Source of the DNA: Paenibacillus arenilitoris
GTDB lineage: Bacteria > Bacillota > Bacilli > Paenibacillales > Paenibacillaceae
Direction of reading: 5' to 3'
Assembly: GCF_014705655.1 (NCBI RefSeq)
Contig: NZ_JACXIY010000006.1
Location: 1 to 64,000, forward strand
Length of the DNA stretch: 64,000 nucleotides
Below are positions 25,599 to 35,128 of the stretch, piece after piece. The first letter of the stretch is position 1; every line of letters starts with the position of its first letter. A model generated the notes under the pieces. The model did no database searches and was not told the origin of the DNA. It saw only the letters and a list, made by a program, of their open reading frames with translations. A program made the translations under genes and the position numbers.

Positions 25599-27566
25599 AT
25601 GCGGTTTCGACAGGTTCATCTTGATTTTCATACTTCCGAGGCGATTCCGGGCATTGGCGCCGATTTCTCCAAACGTCAATTCCAGGAAATGCTGAAGCTG
25701 GGACATGTGAATTCCATCACTCTTTTCTCCAAGTGTCATCACGGCTGGGCCTATCACCCGTCCGAAGCAAACGAGACGCACCCGGAGCTGAAATTCGATC
25801 TGCTTGGCGAGATGATCGAAGCGGCACATGAAATCGGCGTGAACACGCCGGTGTATCTGTCGGCGGGATTGGACGAGAAGCTGGCGAGACGGCGCGTCGA
25901 ATGGTTAAGCCGCGATAAAGAAGACCGCACCTATCCTTTTATGGAGCCCGGCTATCATGGTTTCTGCATGAACACGCCTTACTTGGACGTTCTCGTTAGC
26001 CAAGTCGAGGAAGTTGTGCGGAATTATGACGCCGACGGAATCTTTCTCGATATTGTCGGGGTTCAGATGTGCTATTGCCAGTATTGCGTGTCGGCTCTTC
26101 TGAAGCAGGGGCAGGATCCGCGGAGCGATGCGGCGGTAAAAGCATTGGGTGAAAGCGTGTACGCGAATTATACGAACCGAATCAAGGAGGCTGTTCACGC
26201 CATTAAGCCGGGTATGAGCATCTTCCACAACGGCGGGCACATACGTCGCGGAAGGCGCGATTTGGCGCGGATGAATTCTCATCTGGAACTGGAATCGCTC
26301 CCGACCGGCGGTTGGGGCTACGATCACTTCCCGCTGTCCGCAAGGTACTCGCAGACGATCGGAATGCCCTTTCTCGGCATGACGGGCAAATTCCATACGA
26401 CATGGGGCGAATTCGGCGGCTATAAGCACCCGAACGCGCTGCGCTACGAAACGGCGCTCAGCATCGCCAATGGAGCGGGTTGCTCGATCGGCGACCAGCT
26501 TCACCCGAAAGGGGCGATGGATGAAGCGACTTACCGCTTGATCGGTGCCGCTTACCGTGAAGTGGAAGCGAAGGAGCCGTGGTGTTCGGACGTTCGGAAT
26601 GTCGCCGACGTTGCCCTCCTGTCATTGGAGGCGGTCTCTTATGCCTCGGGCGGCAGCAACCGCAAGGACGGTTTGTCCGCCGATCCGGACGCCGGGGCCG
26701 TAAGGATGCTGCTGGAAGGCAAAATTTTGTTCGACGTAATCGATGCTGAAGCGGATTTCTCCGGCTACAAAGTACTGATTTTGCCCGACGAGGTAACGCT
26801 TGATGCTTGGCTTGCCGGCAAAGTGAACGACTATCTCTCCAGTGGAGGCAAGATTCTGGCTACCGGCCGTTCCGGCATGAACGAAGCGGGCGACGCGTTC
26901 GCCGTCGACCTGGGCGTTGCGTGGCTGGAGGCGAATCCGTACAGACCCGACTATTTCCGGCCGCATTTTCATATACCGGAGCTTGGAGAAGCATCCTTCG
27001 TCTTCTATAGTCAGGGGCAGAAGGTAGCGCTACGCGGCGGGAAGGAGCTTGGCGTACGGGAGAATCCTTACTTTAACCGGGACGTCTTCCGCTTCTGTTC
27101 GCATTTCCACACCCCTTCGTCCGGCGAATACGGCGGACCCGGCATGGTCGAAAGCGAAAGCGGAATCTATCTGGCGTGGAATGTATTCGAGGAGTACGCC
27201 TCGAAGGGCAGCATCGTCTTAAAAGAAACGGTGCTGCATGCCTTGCGCCTCCTTCTTCCCGATCCTGCGCTGCGTACGAATCTGCCGGCCCAAGGCGTCG
27301 TCACTCTGCAGCGCCAAGACGCCGGCTCCAGATATATCAATCACCTTCTCTATGCCGTACCCGTGCGGCGCGGGAAGAACACCGAGGTGATCGAGGATAT
27401 CGTCCCGATTCACGAGGTGGAGGTAGAGCTGCGGCTGCCGGAACGCGCGAAGCGGGTATACCTTGCGCCGCAGTCGGTGCCGCTTGCCTTCGAGCAGGCG
27501 GACGACAGGGTGAAATATAAGGTGCCCAGGCTCGAGTGCCATCAGATGGTCGTCGTCGACGTATAA
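25599..27566 (+). CDS. GHL6-type putative glycoside hydrolase with GH42-like trimerisation domain
   Basis: 655 residues; GAGGAG precedes ATG. No signal peptide, so cytosolic. The N-terminal half is a TIM-barrel of the hypothetical glycosyl hydrolase 6 group (RQVHLDFHTSEAIPGIG at the start; YDADGIFLDIVG carries the likely nucleophile-position Asp; then CQYC). The second half (about 345-520, VADVALLSLEAVSYASG to YKVLILPDEVTLDAW) resembles the class-I-amidotransferase-like trimerisation domain of GH42. A C-terminal beta domain follows. Activity is untested in this group. Its place between an oxidoreductase and GH123-like genes supports a role on the imported glycan. Confidence 0.78.
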   Translation: MRFRQVHLDFHTSEAIPGIGADFSKRQFQEMLKLGHVNSITLFSKCHHGWAYHPSEANETHPELKFDLLGEMIEAAHEIGVNTPVYLSAGLDEKLARRRVEWLSRDKEDRTYPFMEPGYHGFCMNTPYLDVLVSQVEEVVRNYDADGIFLDIVGVQMCYCQYCVSALLKQGQDPRSDAAVKALGESVYANYTNRIKEAVHAIKPGMSIFHNGGHIRRGRRDLARMNSHLELESLPTGGWGYDHFPLSARYSQTIGMPFLGMTGKFHTTWGEFGGYKHPNALRYETALSIANGAGCSIGDQLHPKGAMDEATYRLIGAAYREVEAKEPWCSDVRNVADVALLSLEAVSYASGGSNRKDGLSADPDAGAVRMLLEGKILFDVIDAEADFSGYKVLILPDEVTLDAWLAGKVNDYLSSGGKILATGRSGMNEAGDAFAVDLGVAWLEANPYRPDYFRPHFHIPELGEASFVFYSQGQKVALRGGKELGVRENPYFNRDVFRFCSHFHTPSSGEYGGPGMVESESGIYLAWNVFEEYASKGSIVLKETVLHALRLLLPDPALRTNLPAQGVVTLQRQDAGSRYINHLLYAVPVRRGKNTEVIEDIVPIHEVEVELRLPERAKRVYLAPQSVPLAFEQADDRVKYKVPRLECHQMVVVDV

Positions 27567-27612
27567 GCTTGCGGAACTCAAGACGGGCAATAACCGGAAC
27601 TGGAGGTTTGTG

Positions 27613-29274
27613 ATGAGTGAAAATGATTACCGGCTTGAAACGAGATGTTTGAGCTCGCTCGTTAAAGTATTTGCCGATTCGGAGCTTGACGAACCGGCTT
27701 ATCATCAAGCTTCGGCGCTCAGGAACGAAACGTTCGCGTTTCAGATTGCTTATAAATCCGACCGGGTGATGAAGGGAATCCGGGTTCATATCCAATCGGA
27801 GCTGTCCGAAATGATTTCCGTCCGCCAAGCAGGTCTCGTGCCGTCGGAATTGCCGGTGCACGGGGACCACGACGGCGTTATACTCCGGCAGACGCCCGGA
27901 TTGTTTCCCGATCCGTTATATCCGGTCCGCGAAGGCGCGGGCGTGACGGCTTATCCAGGACAATGGCGCGCGATCTGGATTACGGTGGAGATGAGCGGCC
28001 AGGTCCGACCGGGAATCAAGGAAATAACGGTAAGTCTGGAGTCGGAGAGCGGCGGGAAGCTGGGCGAAGAACGGTTCCTGCTTGAGGTCATTCCGGCTCT
28101 GTTGCCGGAGCAGAGGCTTATTCATACCGAGTGGTTTCATGCCGATTGTCTGGCAAGTTACTACCGGGTCGAAATATTCGGCGAAGAGCATTGGAGGCTT
28201 ATTGACGCATTCGTGCAAAATGCGGCATCGCATGGCATCAATATGATGCTGACTCCGCTCTTCACTCCGCCGCTTGATACGGCGGTCGGCGGAGAGCGGC
28301 CGACCGTACAGCTCGTCGACGTTGAGAAGGATGGTCCGCATTACCGGTTCGGTTTCGACCGATTGAAGCGATGGACCGAGCTTTGCAACGGCAGAGGCAT
28401 CAAATATTTTGAATTTTCCCATCTCTATACGCAATGGGGGGCTAAGCGCGCTCCAAAGATTATGGCGGAGGGGGACGGCGGCTTACAGCAAATTTTCGGA
28501 TGGGATACGGACGCCGCCGGAGAAGAATACAGGCTGTTCTTAGCGCAGTTTTTGCCCGAGCTTGTCGCTTTTATCGAAAAAAACGATTTGTCCGGACGTT
28601 GTTTTTTTCATCTGTCGGATGAACCCGGTCTCGATCATTTGGAAGCCTATCGAAGCGCGAGCTTGTTTGTTAAGCCGTTGCTCGGAGGCATGCCCGTTAT
28701 CGACGCGATATCAGATTATTCCTTTTACGAACAAGGATTGATCGATCAGCCGGTATGCGCAAGCAATCATTTGGAAGGATTTTTTGACCATTCCGTGCAG
28801 AATTTATGGACATACTACTGCTGCGTTCAGTATAAGGAGGTGGCGAACCGCTTCTTCGCCTTTCCATCTTTCCGCAACCGGATTGTTGGCATGCAGTTGT
28901 ATAAATTCGATATTAAAGGATTTTTGCACTGGGGCTACAACTTCTGGTATTCGCAATATTCGTTGCGGCAGTTAAATCCCTACCAAACGACCGATGCGGA
29001 TGCCGCATTTCCTTCGGGCGACGCTTTTCTCGTATATCCCGGGGAGAGGGGGCCGGTCGAATCGATCCGTTTGGAAGTTTTCTGCGAAGCGCTTCAGGAT
29101 TTGCGGGCTCTTGAGCTGCTCGAAAGCTTAATCGGAAGAAGCCGTGTGCTGGAGCTGCTGGAAGGAGATCTGGAGGAACCTTTAACCTTCCGCACATACC
29201 CGAGAGAAAGCGGGTGGTTGTTGGAGAAAAGAATGGAAATCAACCGGCTCGTCAAAGAGCATTTGATGAAGTAA
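27613..29274 (+). CDS. Cytosolic GH123-like (former DUF4091) glycoside hydrolase
   Basis: 553 residues from ATG 27613 (GGAGG six bases upstream; GTG 27610 is too close). No signal peptide. An N-terminal beta-sandwich (about 1-160) precedes a TIM-barrel of the family formerly called DUF4091 and now GH123 catalytic domain. GH123 beta-N-acetylgalactosaminidases use an adjacent Asp-Glu pair; here D336-E337 lie in HLSDEPG. The C-terminal AFPSGDAFLVYPG and SIRLEVFCEALQDLRALELL are family hallmarks. Specificity for GalNAc is a family-based guess; hexosamine-free substrates are possible. Confidence 0.8.
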   Translation: MSENDYRLETRCLSSLVKVFADSELDEPAYHQASALRNETFAFQIAYKSDRVMKGIRVHIQSELSEMISVRQAGLVPSELPVHGDHDGVILRQTPGLFPDPLYPVREGAGVTAYPGQWRAIWITVEMSGQVRPGIKEITVSLESESGGKLGEERFLLEVIPALLPEQRLIHTEWFHADCLASYYRVEIFGEEHWRLIDAFVQNAASHGINMMLTPLFTPPLDTAVGGERPTVQLVDVEKDGPHYRFGFDRLKRWTELCNGRGIKYFEFSHLYTQWGAKRAPKIMAEGDGGLQQIFGWDTDAAGEEYRLFLAQFLPELVAFIEKNDLSGRCFFHLSDEPGLDHLEAYRSASLFVKPLLGGMPVIDAISDYSFYEQGLIDQPVCASNHLEGFFDHSVQNLWTYYCCVQYKEVANRFFAFPSFRNRIVGMQLYKFDIKGFLHWGYNFWYSQYSLRQLNPYQTTDADAAFPSGDAFLVYPGERGPVESIRLEVFCEALQDLRALELLESLIGRSRVLELLEGDLEEPLTFRTYPRESGWLLEKRMEINRLVKEHLMK

Positions 29275-29313
29275 CGCACGATCAATAATCGGAATGAAAG
29301 AGAGGGAATAAAA

Positions 29314-32300
29314 TTGCGAATGAAGATGCTGTCCGTCTTTCTTGTCACAAGCCTGCTCTTGACCGTTATGCCCGTCGCCAATGCGGAAAGCGCCGATGCC
29401 GAAAGCAATAAGATGGACCTGTGGGTGGAGAATGCGTTAAAAACCGTATACCGGACGAGCGCCATTCCCGAAAACCCCTTGCTGAACATCAGCATCGTAT
29501 CGGCCAGAAACGAATACGAAAGCGCGCAAATCGCCGTAAGAAGCGATCAGTCGTTTGAAATCACCGCCGTACAATTTTCCGATCTTGTTTCGGCGGAAGC
29601 CAATGAGATCGCCGCCAGCAATCTTTCCTATCATTTTGTGGAATACGAGGAGAAGGAAACGTCCAAGGCGAATCCGTTCTGGCCGGAAAGAGAGGGTCTT
29701 GCGCTCTATCCGCTGTCCGAAGTTCCCGATCCGCTATCCAACGAAAGCTCCGCAGAAGTCGCCGCCAATGAAACGCAGCCGATCTTCATTACCAGCTACG
29801 CGCCTTCCGATGCCGCACCCGGCCTGTACGAGGGACTCGTTACGGTCCAAACCACTTTGGGAGATTATGCCGTTCCTATCCGCGTCGATCTGTACGATGC
29901 GGCCATCCCCGAAGTTTCGAATACCGATTTTGTCAACTACCATTGGAACATGACCAACGGCTTCACCTGGGACGGCGTCAAATGGGAAGGCAGCGGGAGC
30001 GAGGCCTATGACGTCGGCCGCTATTATTACGGCGTGGAAACCTACAGCGACGAATGGTTCGAGCTGATGAATGAATTCGCCAAAGTCATGACCGAATACC
30101 GGACGAACATGGTCTGGGTCCGAACCGACTTATTCTTGAACGCGACCGGCACGGACATGTCGGAATTCGTCGACGGGATTCCCGAAGACCTCGATTGGTC
30201 ATTATTTGACAGATACGTCGAGACTTACAGAAATAACGGCGTCACCCGCTTCGCCAACCAGCATCTCATCCATTACTTGAACAAAATGCCGGATGAAGAA
30301 AAACCTACGGCGGCGTGGAATACGGCGCTTCCGGAATCGCTGCCGGCAACCGACGCATTTCTGACAAATTATCTAACCGCGCTGCACAACCATTTGAAGG
30401 ACAAAGGCTGGCTGGGCGGAGCCGGAATGACCTGGTATCAGCATATACTCGATGAGCCCAACAACGATGATCACAAAAATTGGTGGACGTATGTCGCCCG
30501 AGAAATAAAAGAAATCAATGCGGCAATCGGTTCGGAATTCAAAACGATGGACGCGGATCCCGGCGCTCTGCTTATAGGGGATAGACCCAAGCCTTATTTG
30601 GACGTCATGGTGCCGTATACGACGAAATTCCATGAATTGAAGGATCAGTATAAAGCCGAGCAAACCGCCGGAAAGGACCTGTGGGTCTATACGATGGAAG
30701 TGAATCAGCCGCCTTGGCTGAACCGGTTCTGGACGCAGCCGACGTTAACCGGAAGGCTGTTGTACTGGAATATCAGTCAAGAAAACGTCACCGGTCATCT
30801 GCACTGGGCATGGAACGCCTGGTATGTGGGACCGTGGAACGGCGATTCTTATATTGTCTACCCGGATAAGGACAATAGGACGGTTAAGAGCACGCTGCGT
30901 CACGAAGCCATGAGGGACGGAATTGAAGATTACGAGCTGCTGAACATCATCAAGCAAACGAATCCGGAGCTTGCCCGGAAGCTTGCCGATGCGGTAGTGA
31001 ACCGGGACGACCCGAGAAAGTATACCCTGGATCCTGCTTATGTCAAGACGCTTCACGATTATTCGGTCAAGGCGGCGGCAGGCGAGGAGGTCGGCGAAAT
31101 TCCTCAAAGCCCCAACCCTTATATCGGACAGGAACTGCCATTGGTGCACATGGTTGATAATACGGAAAGCGACATTCATTATTCGGGAAGCTGGTTTGCC
31201 AAGAACCGGCAGTTCGCTTACCTGGGTACCACTCAGGAAACATCGGGTGCCAATGCTTATGCGGAATACACGTTTATCGGCTCCGGAATAGACGTCATCG
31301 CCGAGAAGAACCAAATGTCCGGTAAAGCTGCCATTTCCATCGACGGGGCGGAGCCGGTTATCGTGGATCTGTACGAGAAGGTTCAGCATGATTACTTCAC
31401 GATCTTCAGCGTCAACAATCTGTCGGAAGGCGAACAACATACCGTTAAGGTCGTAAATCTGGAAAATAAAGAGCTGAATATTGACGCCTTCAGGGTGCAT
31501 ATGTACGAGGGGCAGCAGATTTACGATGCGACGCTCTCCAATCTCGAGATGACGGGCGTGCCTGCTTTTACATTCAACAGCAGCGTAACGGATTACCAAA
31601 TCATGCTACCAGGAGATGTCGACACCATTGCCCTCACTCCGACGCTTAAGGATGAAGGAGGCGCCATTGCGATTAACGGCGAGAGCCTTGGCGACGGTAT
31701 GACGGCGACGGCCAGCATTCCGTTCGGCAAGAGCAGCATCAGCTTGTTGAGCACCGCCAGCGACGGCGTTACGACGAAACGGTACACCTTGAACTTTTTG
31801 AAGGGAAATGTGAACGAAGCAGGCGCGAATGCCGCTAGAAACTATGCTGAAATTACGGCATCGGCTGCGCGTTCGGGCGACGCCGGCGTTACCTACGGTC
31901 CCGCCAAAATGGCCGACGGCAATTACGGCACCATGTTCGCCAGCTTGCAGGGTTATAACGATACGCATCCGTTCCCGCACGAGATCGTGATAGCATGGGA
32001 TGAGCCTCAGTCGTTTAACACCATTGTTATGGCGACAGCCTCTGGCCTTATTCAAGGAATCAACGATATCGACGTGCAGGTTTCCAAGGACGGGGAAAAC
32101 TGGGAGACGGTCGCGCAGAGAGTTCCGCTCATTTGGAAGAGCGACAAGGACGACGGCGTGATGGAGCACACCTATGCCAACATTCCGGCGGTAAGCGACG
32201 TTTTGAAATTGAGAATACAGATTAACGACGCTTACTTCAAATCCTGGAATATGTACGCCGTCTACGAATTGGAGCTGTACAGCCTGCCGGATAACGGCGA

Positions 32301-34353
32301 GATTGAAGAGATAAACATAACGAAGGAAGCCAAGCTGTCCGGCTTGAAAATTACCGACTGGACAAGCGGCGAGCCGATCGAGCTTCCGTTCGATCCAAGC
32401 GTCAGAGACTATTCGGTTGCGCTCGGAATGGAATCGGACAAAATCGCGATTAAGCCTTCATTGGAAGGGAATTACGGCGAAATCGAGATTAACGGCGTTT
32501 CCGCGGCGCCCGGGAAGATCGTTGTCGCGACGATACCGGAAGGCTTGAACGAATTAATCATAAGGGCTATTGGAGACGAAGGAGTCTTCAAAGAGTATAA
32601 AATCTCGGTCAAAAGAGTCCGCAATCTGGCGTCTGCCGCTTCTTCCATCGCCTTGGATAAGACAAGGGAAGGAGCGACCGATGTCGCCAATCTCATTGAC
32701 GGCGATTATTCCACCGTATTTACCAATGGAACGGGCACGGCTTGGAGCGATTTTCAATTCCCGCACACCATTGATTTAAAATGGGATACGCCGCAAAGCT
32801 TCAATGCGGTTACGATGGTCGTTCCCGACGGGGCAGTCGACCGCAAGCCGTCGGTACTCGCAATCAAAGTGAGGAAAAGCGAAGAAGACCCTTGGACCCA
32901 GATAATGTCCGACAACAACGCATGGTACTGGGAAGAGGGCGGCGATTTGGTTTTCTGGCCGCTTTATGAAGGTATCAACCCCGATAACGAGGGAGGTTTC
33001 CTTCAAGAACCTCTGCCGGTTCTGGCGCAGGAAGGCATCGCCGAAATGCAGATCGTCATTTACGACGGCCGATTTTACAGCTCGCCTTCCTATTATGAGG
33101 TAAACGAAATCGAGATTTCGAACGTACAGTCCGATCGTCAAATCGAAATCGAATTGGTTGATGCAAACCCGGGCGGTCCGATTTCGGGCGGAGACTCCGG
33201 CGGCAATTCCGGAGACGTTGAGCCGGGCAGACAGATCATTAAGCCTGAACAATTCATGGAATCGGCAGCAGACGGCCAGGTTTCCGTCTCGCTCTCGGGA
33301 GACGTGCAGCAAATCGTGCTTCCTTCCAATACTGCCGAATTGCTTGGGCGCAATCAACTGGCGGTCCAAACGGAGAAGTGGACGGTTGTATTGCCCTCTG
33401 CGACCGTCAAACAATTGTCCGATCAAGCTTCAATGGATGAGCTGAAGGACAGCGCCATCGTATTGTCCGTCATTCCGTTGTCTGCAGCGGGTGCGAAGGA
33501 GCTGCTTGCCAAAGGAGAGGCATTGAGCCATGCGGAGCTCAAGCCTTCCGGTGAAATCTACGATTTTAGCCTGGCAATCGTGACGAAGGACGGCCAATCG
33601 ATCGAACGATCGCAGCTCGATCCTCCGATTACCATCCGCTTGAAGACGGACGCGTCGTTGAACGCGGATTTGGCGGGCATCTATTATATTGCCGATAATG
33701 GTACTTTGGAATATATCGGAGGACAGTATGGCAATGGGGAAATGGCCGCGGAGGTCCGACATTTCAGTCATTATGCGGTCCTTGAGTATAAAAAGCTTTT
33801 TGAGGATGTACCCCGATCGCACTGGGCAGCCGACACGATTCAAGCTTTGGCGGGGAAGCATATTATGAAAGGAACAAGCGTCGCCGCCTTTGAACCCGAC
33901 CGCGCGATAACCCGTGCTGAATTTACCGCACTGCTCGTTAACGCATTAAAGCTTACGACGCCAGCCGAGATCAAGTTCACGGACGTAGCGGCCGGCGCAT
34001 GGTATAGGGAAGCGGTTTCGCTTGCCGTACATGCGGGTATCGTAAACGGAAGAAGCGAATCGGTATTTGATCCGAACGCCAGCATCGCGAGGGAAGAGAT
34101 GGTCACGATGATGATGAAAGCTTATGAAGCGCTGACAGGCAAGGAACTTGAGGCCTACTCGGATTCCAGATTCATCGATATGAACCAAGTTTCATCTTGG
34201 GCCGTTCATTATGTGAATGCGGCGGGAGAGTTAGGTCTGATCCATGGACGCGATAAGGATCGATTCATGCCGAAGGAAACGGCTGAACGCGCGGAAGCCG
34301 CGCAAGTCATTTATAATTTGTTGATCGGTGCCGATGCAATCGGCGCCAGCTAG
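29314..34353 (+). CDS. Secreted, SLH-anchored GH123-like multidomain protein
   Basis: 1679 residues; TTG start with GAGGGA seven bases upstream. Signal peptide 1-24 (ends PVANA). GH123/DUF4091-type domain about 30-560 with the Asp-Glu pair D380-E381 in HILDEPN and the hallmark REAMRDGIEDYELLN-like helix near 530. Then a beta-sandwich (about 605-735), a cadherin-like domain (about 738-830), a discoidin-like F5/8 domain (about 832-990), and a second cadherin-like/F5-8 pair (about 1005-1275). A Gly/Ser hinge and a ZU5-like region lead to three SLH repeats (about 1500-1675), which bind pyruvylated wall polymer. It presumably degrades a glycan at the cell surface. Last gene of the locus; terminator follows. 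Confidence 0.85.
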   Translation: MRMKMLSVFLVTSLLLTVMPVANAESADAESNKMDLWVENALKTVYRTSAIPENPLLNISIVSARNEYESAQIAVRSDQSFEITAVQFSDLVSAEANEIAASNLSYHFVEYEEKETSKANPFWPEREGLALYPLSEVPDPLSNESSAEVAANETQPIFITSYAPSDAAPGLYEGLVTVQTTLGDYAVPIRVDLYDAAIPEVSNTDFVNYHWNMTNGFTWDGVKWEGSGSEAYDVGRYYYGVETYSDEWFELMNEFAKVMTEYRTNMVWVRTDLFLNATGTDMSEFVDGIPEDLDWSLFDRYVETYRNNGVTRFANQHLIHYLNKMPDEEKPTAAWNTALPESLPATDAFLTNYLTALHNHLKDKGWLGGAGMTWYQHILDEPNNDDHKNWWTYVAREIKEINAAIGSEFKTMDADPGALLIGDRPKPYLDVMVPYTTKFHELKDQYKAEQTAGKDLWVYTMEVNQPPWLNRFWTQPTLTGRLLYWNISQENVTGHLHWAWNAWYVGPWNGDSYIVYPDKDNRTVKSTLRHEAMRDGIEDYELLNIIKQTNPELARKLADAVVNRDDPRKYTLDPAYVKTLHDYSVKAAAGEEVGEIPQSPNPYIGQELPLVHMVDNTESDIHYSGSWFAKNRQFAYLGTTQETSGANAYAEYTFIGSGIDVIAEKNQMSGKAAISIDGAEPVIVDLYEKVQHDYFTIFSVNNLSEGEQHTVKVVNLENKELNIDAFRVHMYEGQQIYDATLSNLEMTGVPAFTFNSSVTDYQIMLPGDVDTIALTPTLKDEGGAIAINGESLGDGMTATASIPFGKSSISLLSTASDGVTTKRYTLNFLKGNVNEAGANAARNYAEITASAARSGDAGVTYGPAKMADGNYGTMFASLQGYNDTHPFPHEIVIAWDEPQSFNTIVMATASGLIQGINDIDVQVSKDGENWETVAQRVPLIWKSDKDDGVMEHTYANIPAVSDVLKLRIQINDAYFKSWNMYAVYELELYSLPDNGEIEEINITKEAKLSGLKITDWTSGEPIELPFDPSVRDYSVALGMESDKIAIKPSLEGNYGEIEINGVSAAPGKIVVATIPEGLNELIIRAIGDEGVFKEYKISVKRVRNLASAASSIALDKTREGATDVANLIDGDYSTVFTNGTGTAWSDFQFPHTIDLKWDTPQSFNAVTMVVPDGAVDRKPSVLAIKVRKSEEDPWTQIMSDNNAWYWEEGGDLVFWPLYEGINPDNEGGFLQEPLPVLAQEGIAEMQIVIYDGRFYSSPSYYEVNEIEISNVQSDRQIEIELVDANPGGPISGGDSGGNSGDVEPGRQIIKPEQFMESAADGQVSVSLSGDVQQIVLPSNTAELLGRNQLAVQTEKWTVVLPSATVKQLSDQASMDELKDSAIVLSVIPLSAAGAKELLAKGEALSHAELKPSGEIYDFSLAIVTKDGQSIERSQLDPPITIRLKTDASLNADLAGIYYIADNGTLEYIGGQYGNGEMAAEVRHFSHYAVLEYKKLFEDVPRSHWAADTIQALAGKHIMKGTSVAAFEPDRAITRAEFTALLVNALKLTTPAEIKFTDVAAGAWYREAVSLAVHAGIVNGRSESVFDPNASIAREEMVTMMMKAYEALTGKELEAYSDSRFIDMNQVSSWAVHYVNAAGELGLIHGRDKDRFMPKETAERAEAAQVIYNLLIGADAIGAS

Positions 34354-34363
34354 AAATATGGAG

Positions 34364-34410
34364 GCGCACGGCCGCGGAGCAACGCTCCGCTGACCGTGCG
34401 CTTATTTTTT
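34364..34410 (+). terminator. Terminator of the 17-34 kb locus
   Basis: GCGCACGG (34364-34371) pairs with CCGTGCGC (34394-34401), with an inner GCGGAGC/GCTCCGC stem, followed by TTATTTTTT. Confidence 0.9.
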
Positions 34411-34417
34411 GCCGATA

Positions 34418-34446
34418 TTGTCATTCTGCGATATATCGTATAGAAT
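34418..34446 (+). promoter_or_regulatory. Promoter of the padR-exporter cluster
   Basis: TTGTCA (34418-34423) and TAGAAT (34441-34446) are 17 bases apart, a good housekeeping promoter. The spacer and the predicted start region are covered by the inverted repeat described separately. Confidence 0.65.
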
Positions 34447-34469
34447 TGGGATTAATACGATATATCGCA
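34427..34469. promoter_or_regulatory. PadR operator: paired CGATATATCG palindromes
   Basis: TGCGATATATCGTAT (34427-34441) is the exact reverse complement of 34455-34469. Each arm contains the self-complementary core CGATATATCG (34429-34438 and 34458-34467, centres 29 bases apart). One copy lies between -35 and -10, the other just after the expected start site. This fits autorepression by two PadR dimers. Confidence 0.75.
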
Positions 34470-34487
34470 AAATGGAGGCGAGCTTGA

Positions 34488-35081
34488 ATGAGCGAAGGTT
34501 GGCGGCAGGAGGAACGATTGTTTTTGCATTTGGGCGGCGAGCGTGAGACGTATGGGCCGGGACGGCGGTATTTCAACCGCGGCGGCGTGAAATACGCCCT
34601 GCTGGAGCTGCTGGAGCAGGAGAATATGCACGGCTATCAAATGATGAAAGCGCTCGAGGACCAATCGGGCGGCACGTATAAACCGAGCGCCGGATCGATC
34701 TATCCGACGCTGCAGATGCTTCGCGACCAAGGGTTTGTCGAGTCCTCCAAGCTGGACGGGAAGAAGATCTTCAACATTACGGACGCCGGGCGGATCTACC
34801 TGCAGGAGGAGAAGGACCGGCCGGAGCCGTCCGAGCCCGCCGAGCCGGAGTGGGAGCGGCGCGAACAAAACGCCGACGAGCATGAGAACGGGCCGCCGGA
34901 CGGCGTCAGGCGGAACCGGAGGCTTACGCCGAAGGGCAAGGAACTGATCCACTTGATGAAGGCGGCGGAGCGGGCGGCGATGGCCGACACGTCCAAAGCC
35001 GCGCAGCTGCGGGTCATTATCGCGAATCTTCGCGAATCGCTGGGCAGGTTGACTTCGGATCCGGAAGGCGGCGCCGAATAA
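34488..35081 (+). CDS. PadR-family transcriptional regulator
   Basis: 197 residues; GGAGG nine bases before ATG. The PadR winged helix spans about residues 30-105 (FNRGGVKYALLELLEQENMH, GYQMMKALEDQSGG, SIYPTLQMLRDQGFVE). An acidic Glu/Pro-rich insert (about 110-140) precedes a C-terminal helix (VIIANLRESLGRL). Members repress multidrug exporters and are released by the drug. Its own promoter carries paired palindromes, and the following two genes encode an exporter, so it probably controls both. Confidence 0.9.
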   Translation: MSEGWRQEERLFLHLGGERETYGPGRRYFNRGGVKYALLELLEQENMHGYQMMKALEDQSGGTYKPSAGSIYPTLQMLRDQGFVESSKLDGKKIFNITDAGRIYLQEEKDRPEPSEPAEPEWERREQNADEHENGPPDGVRRNRRLTPKGKELIHLMKAAERAAMADTSKAAQLRVIIANLRESLGRLTSDPEGGAE

Positions 35082-35128
35082 CGGCATAAGCTCGATAGTA
35101 AACCATCGCGATTGGAAGTGATCGTTTT

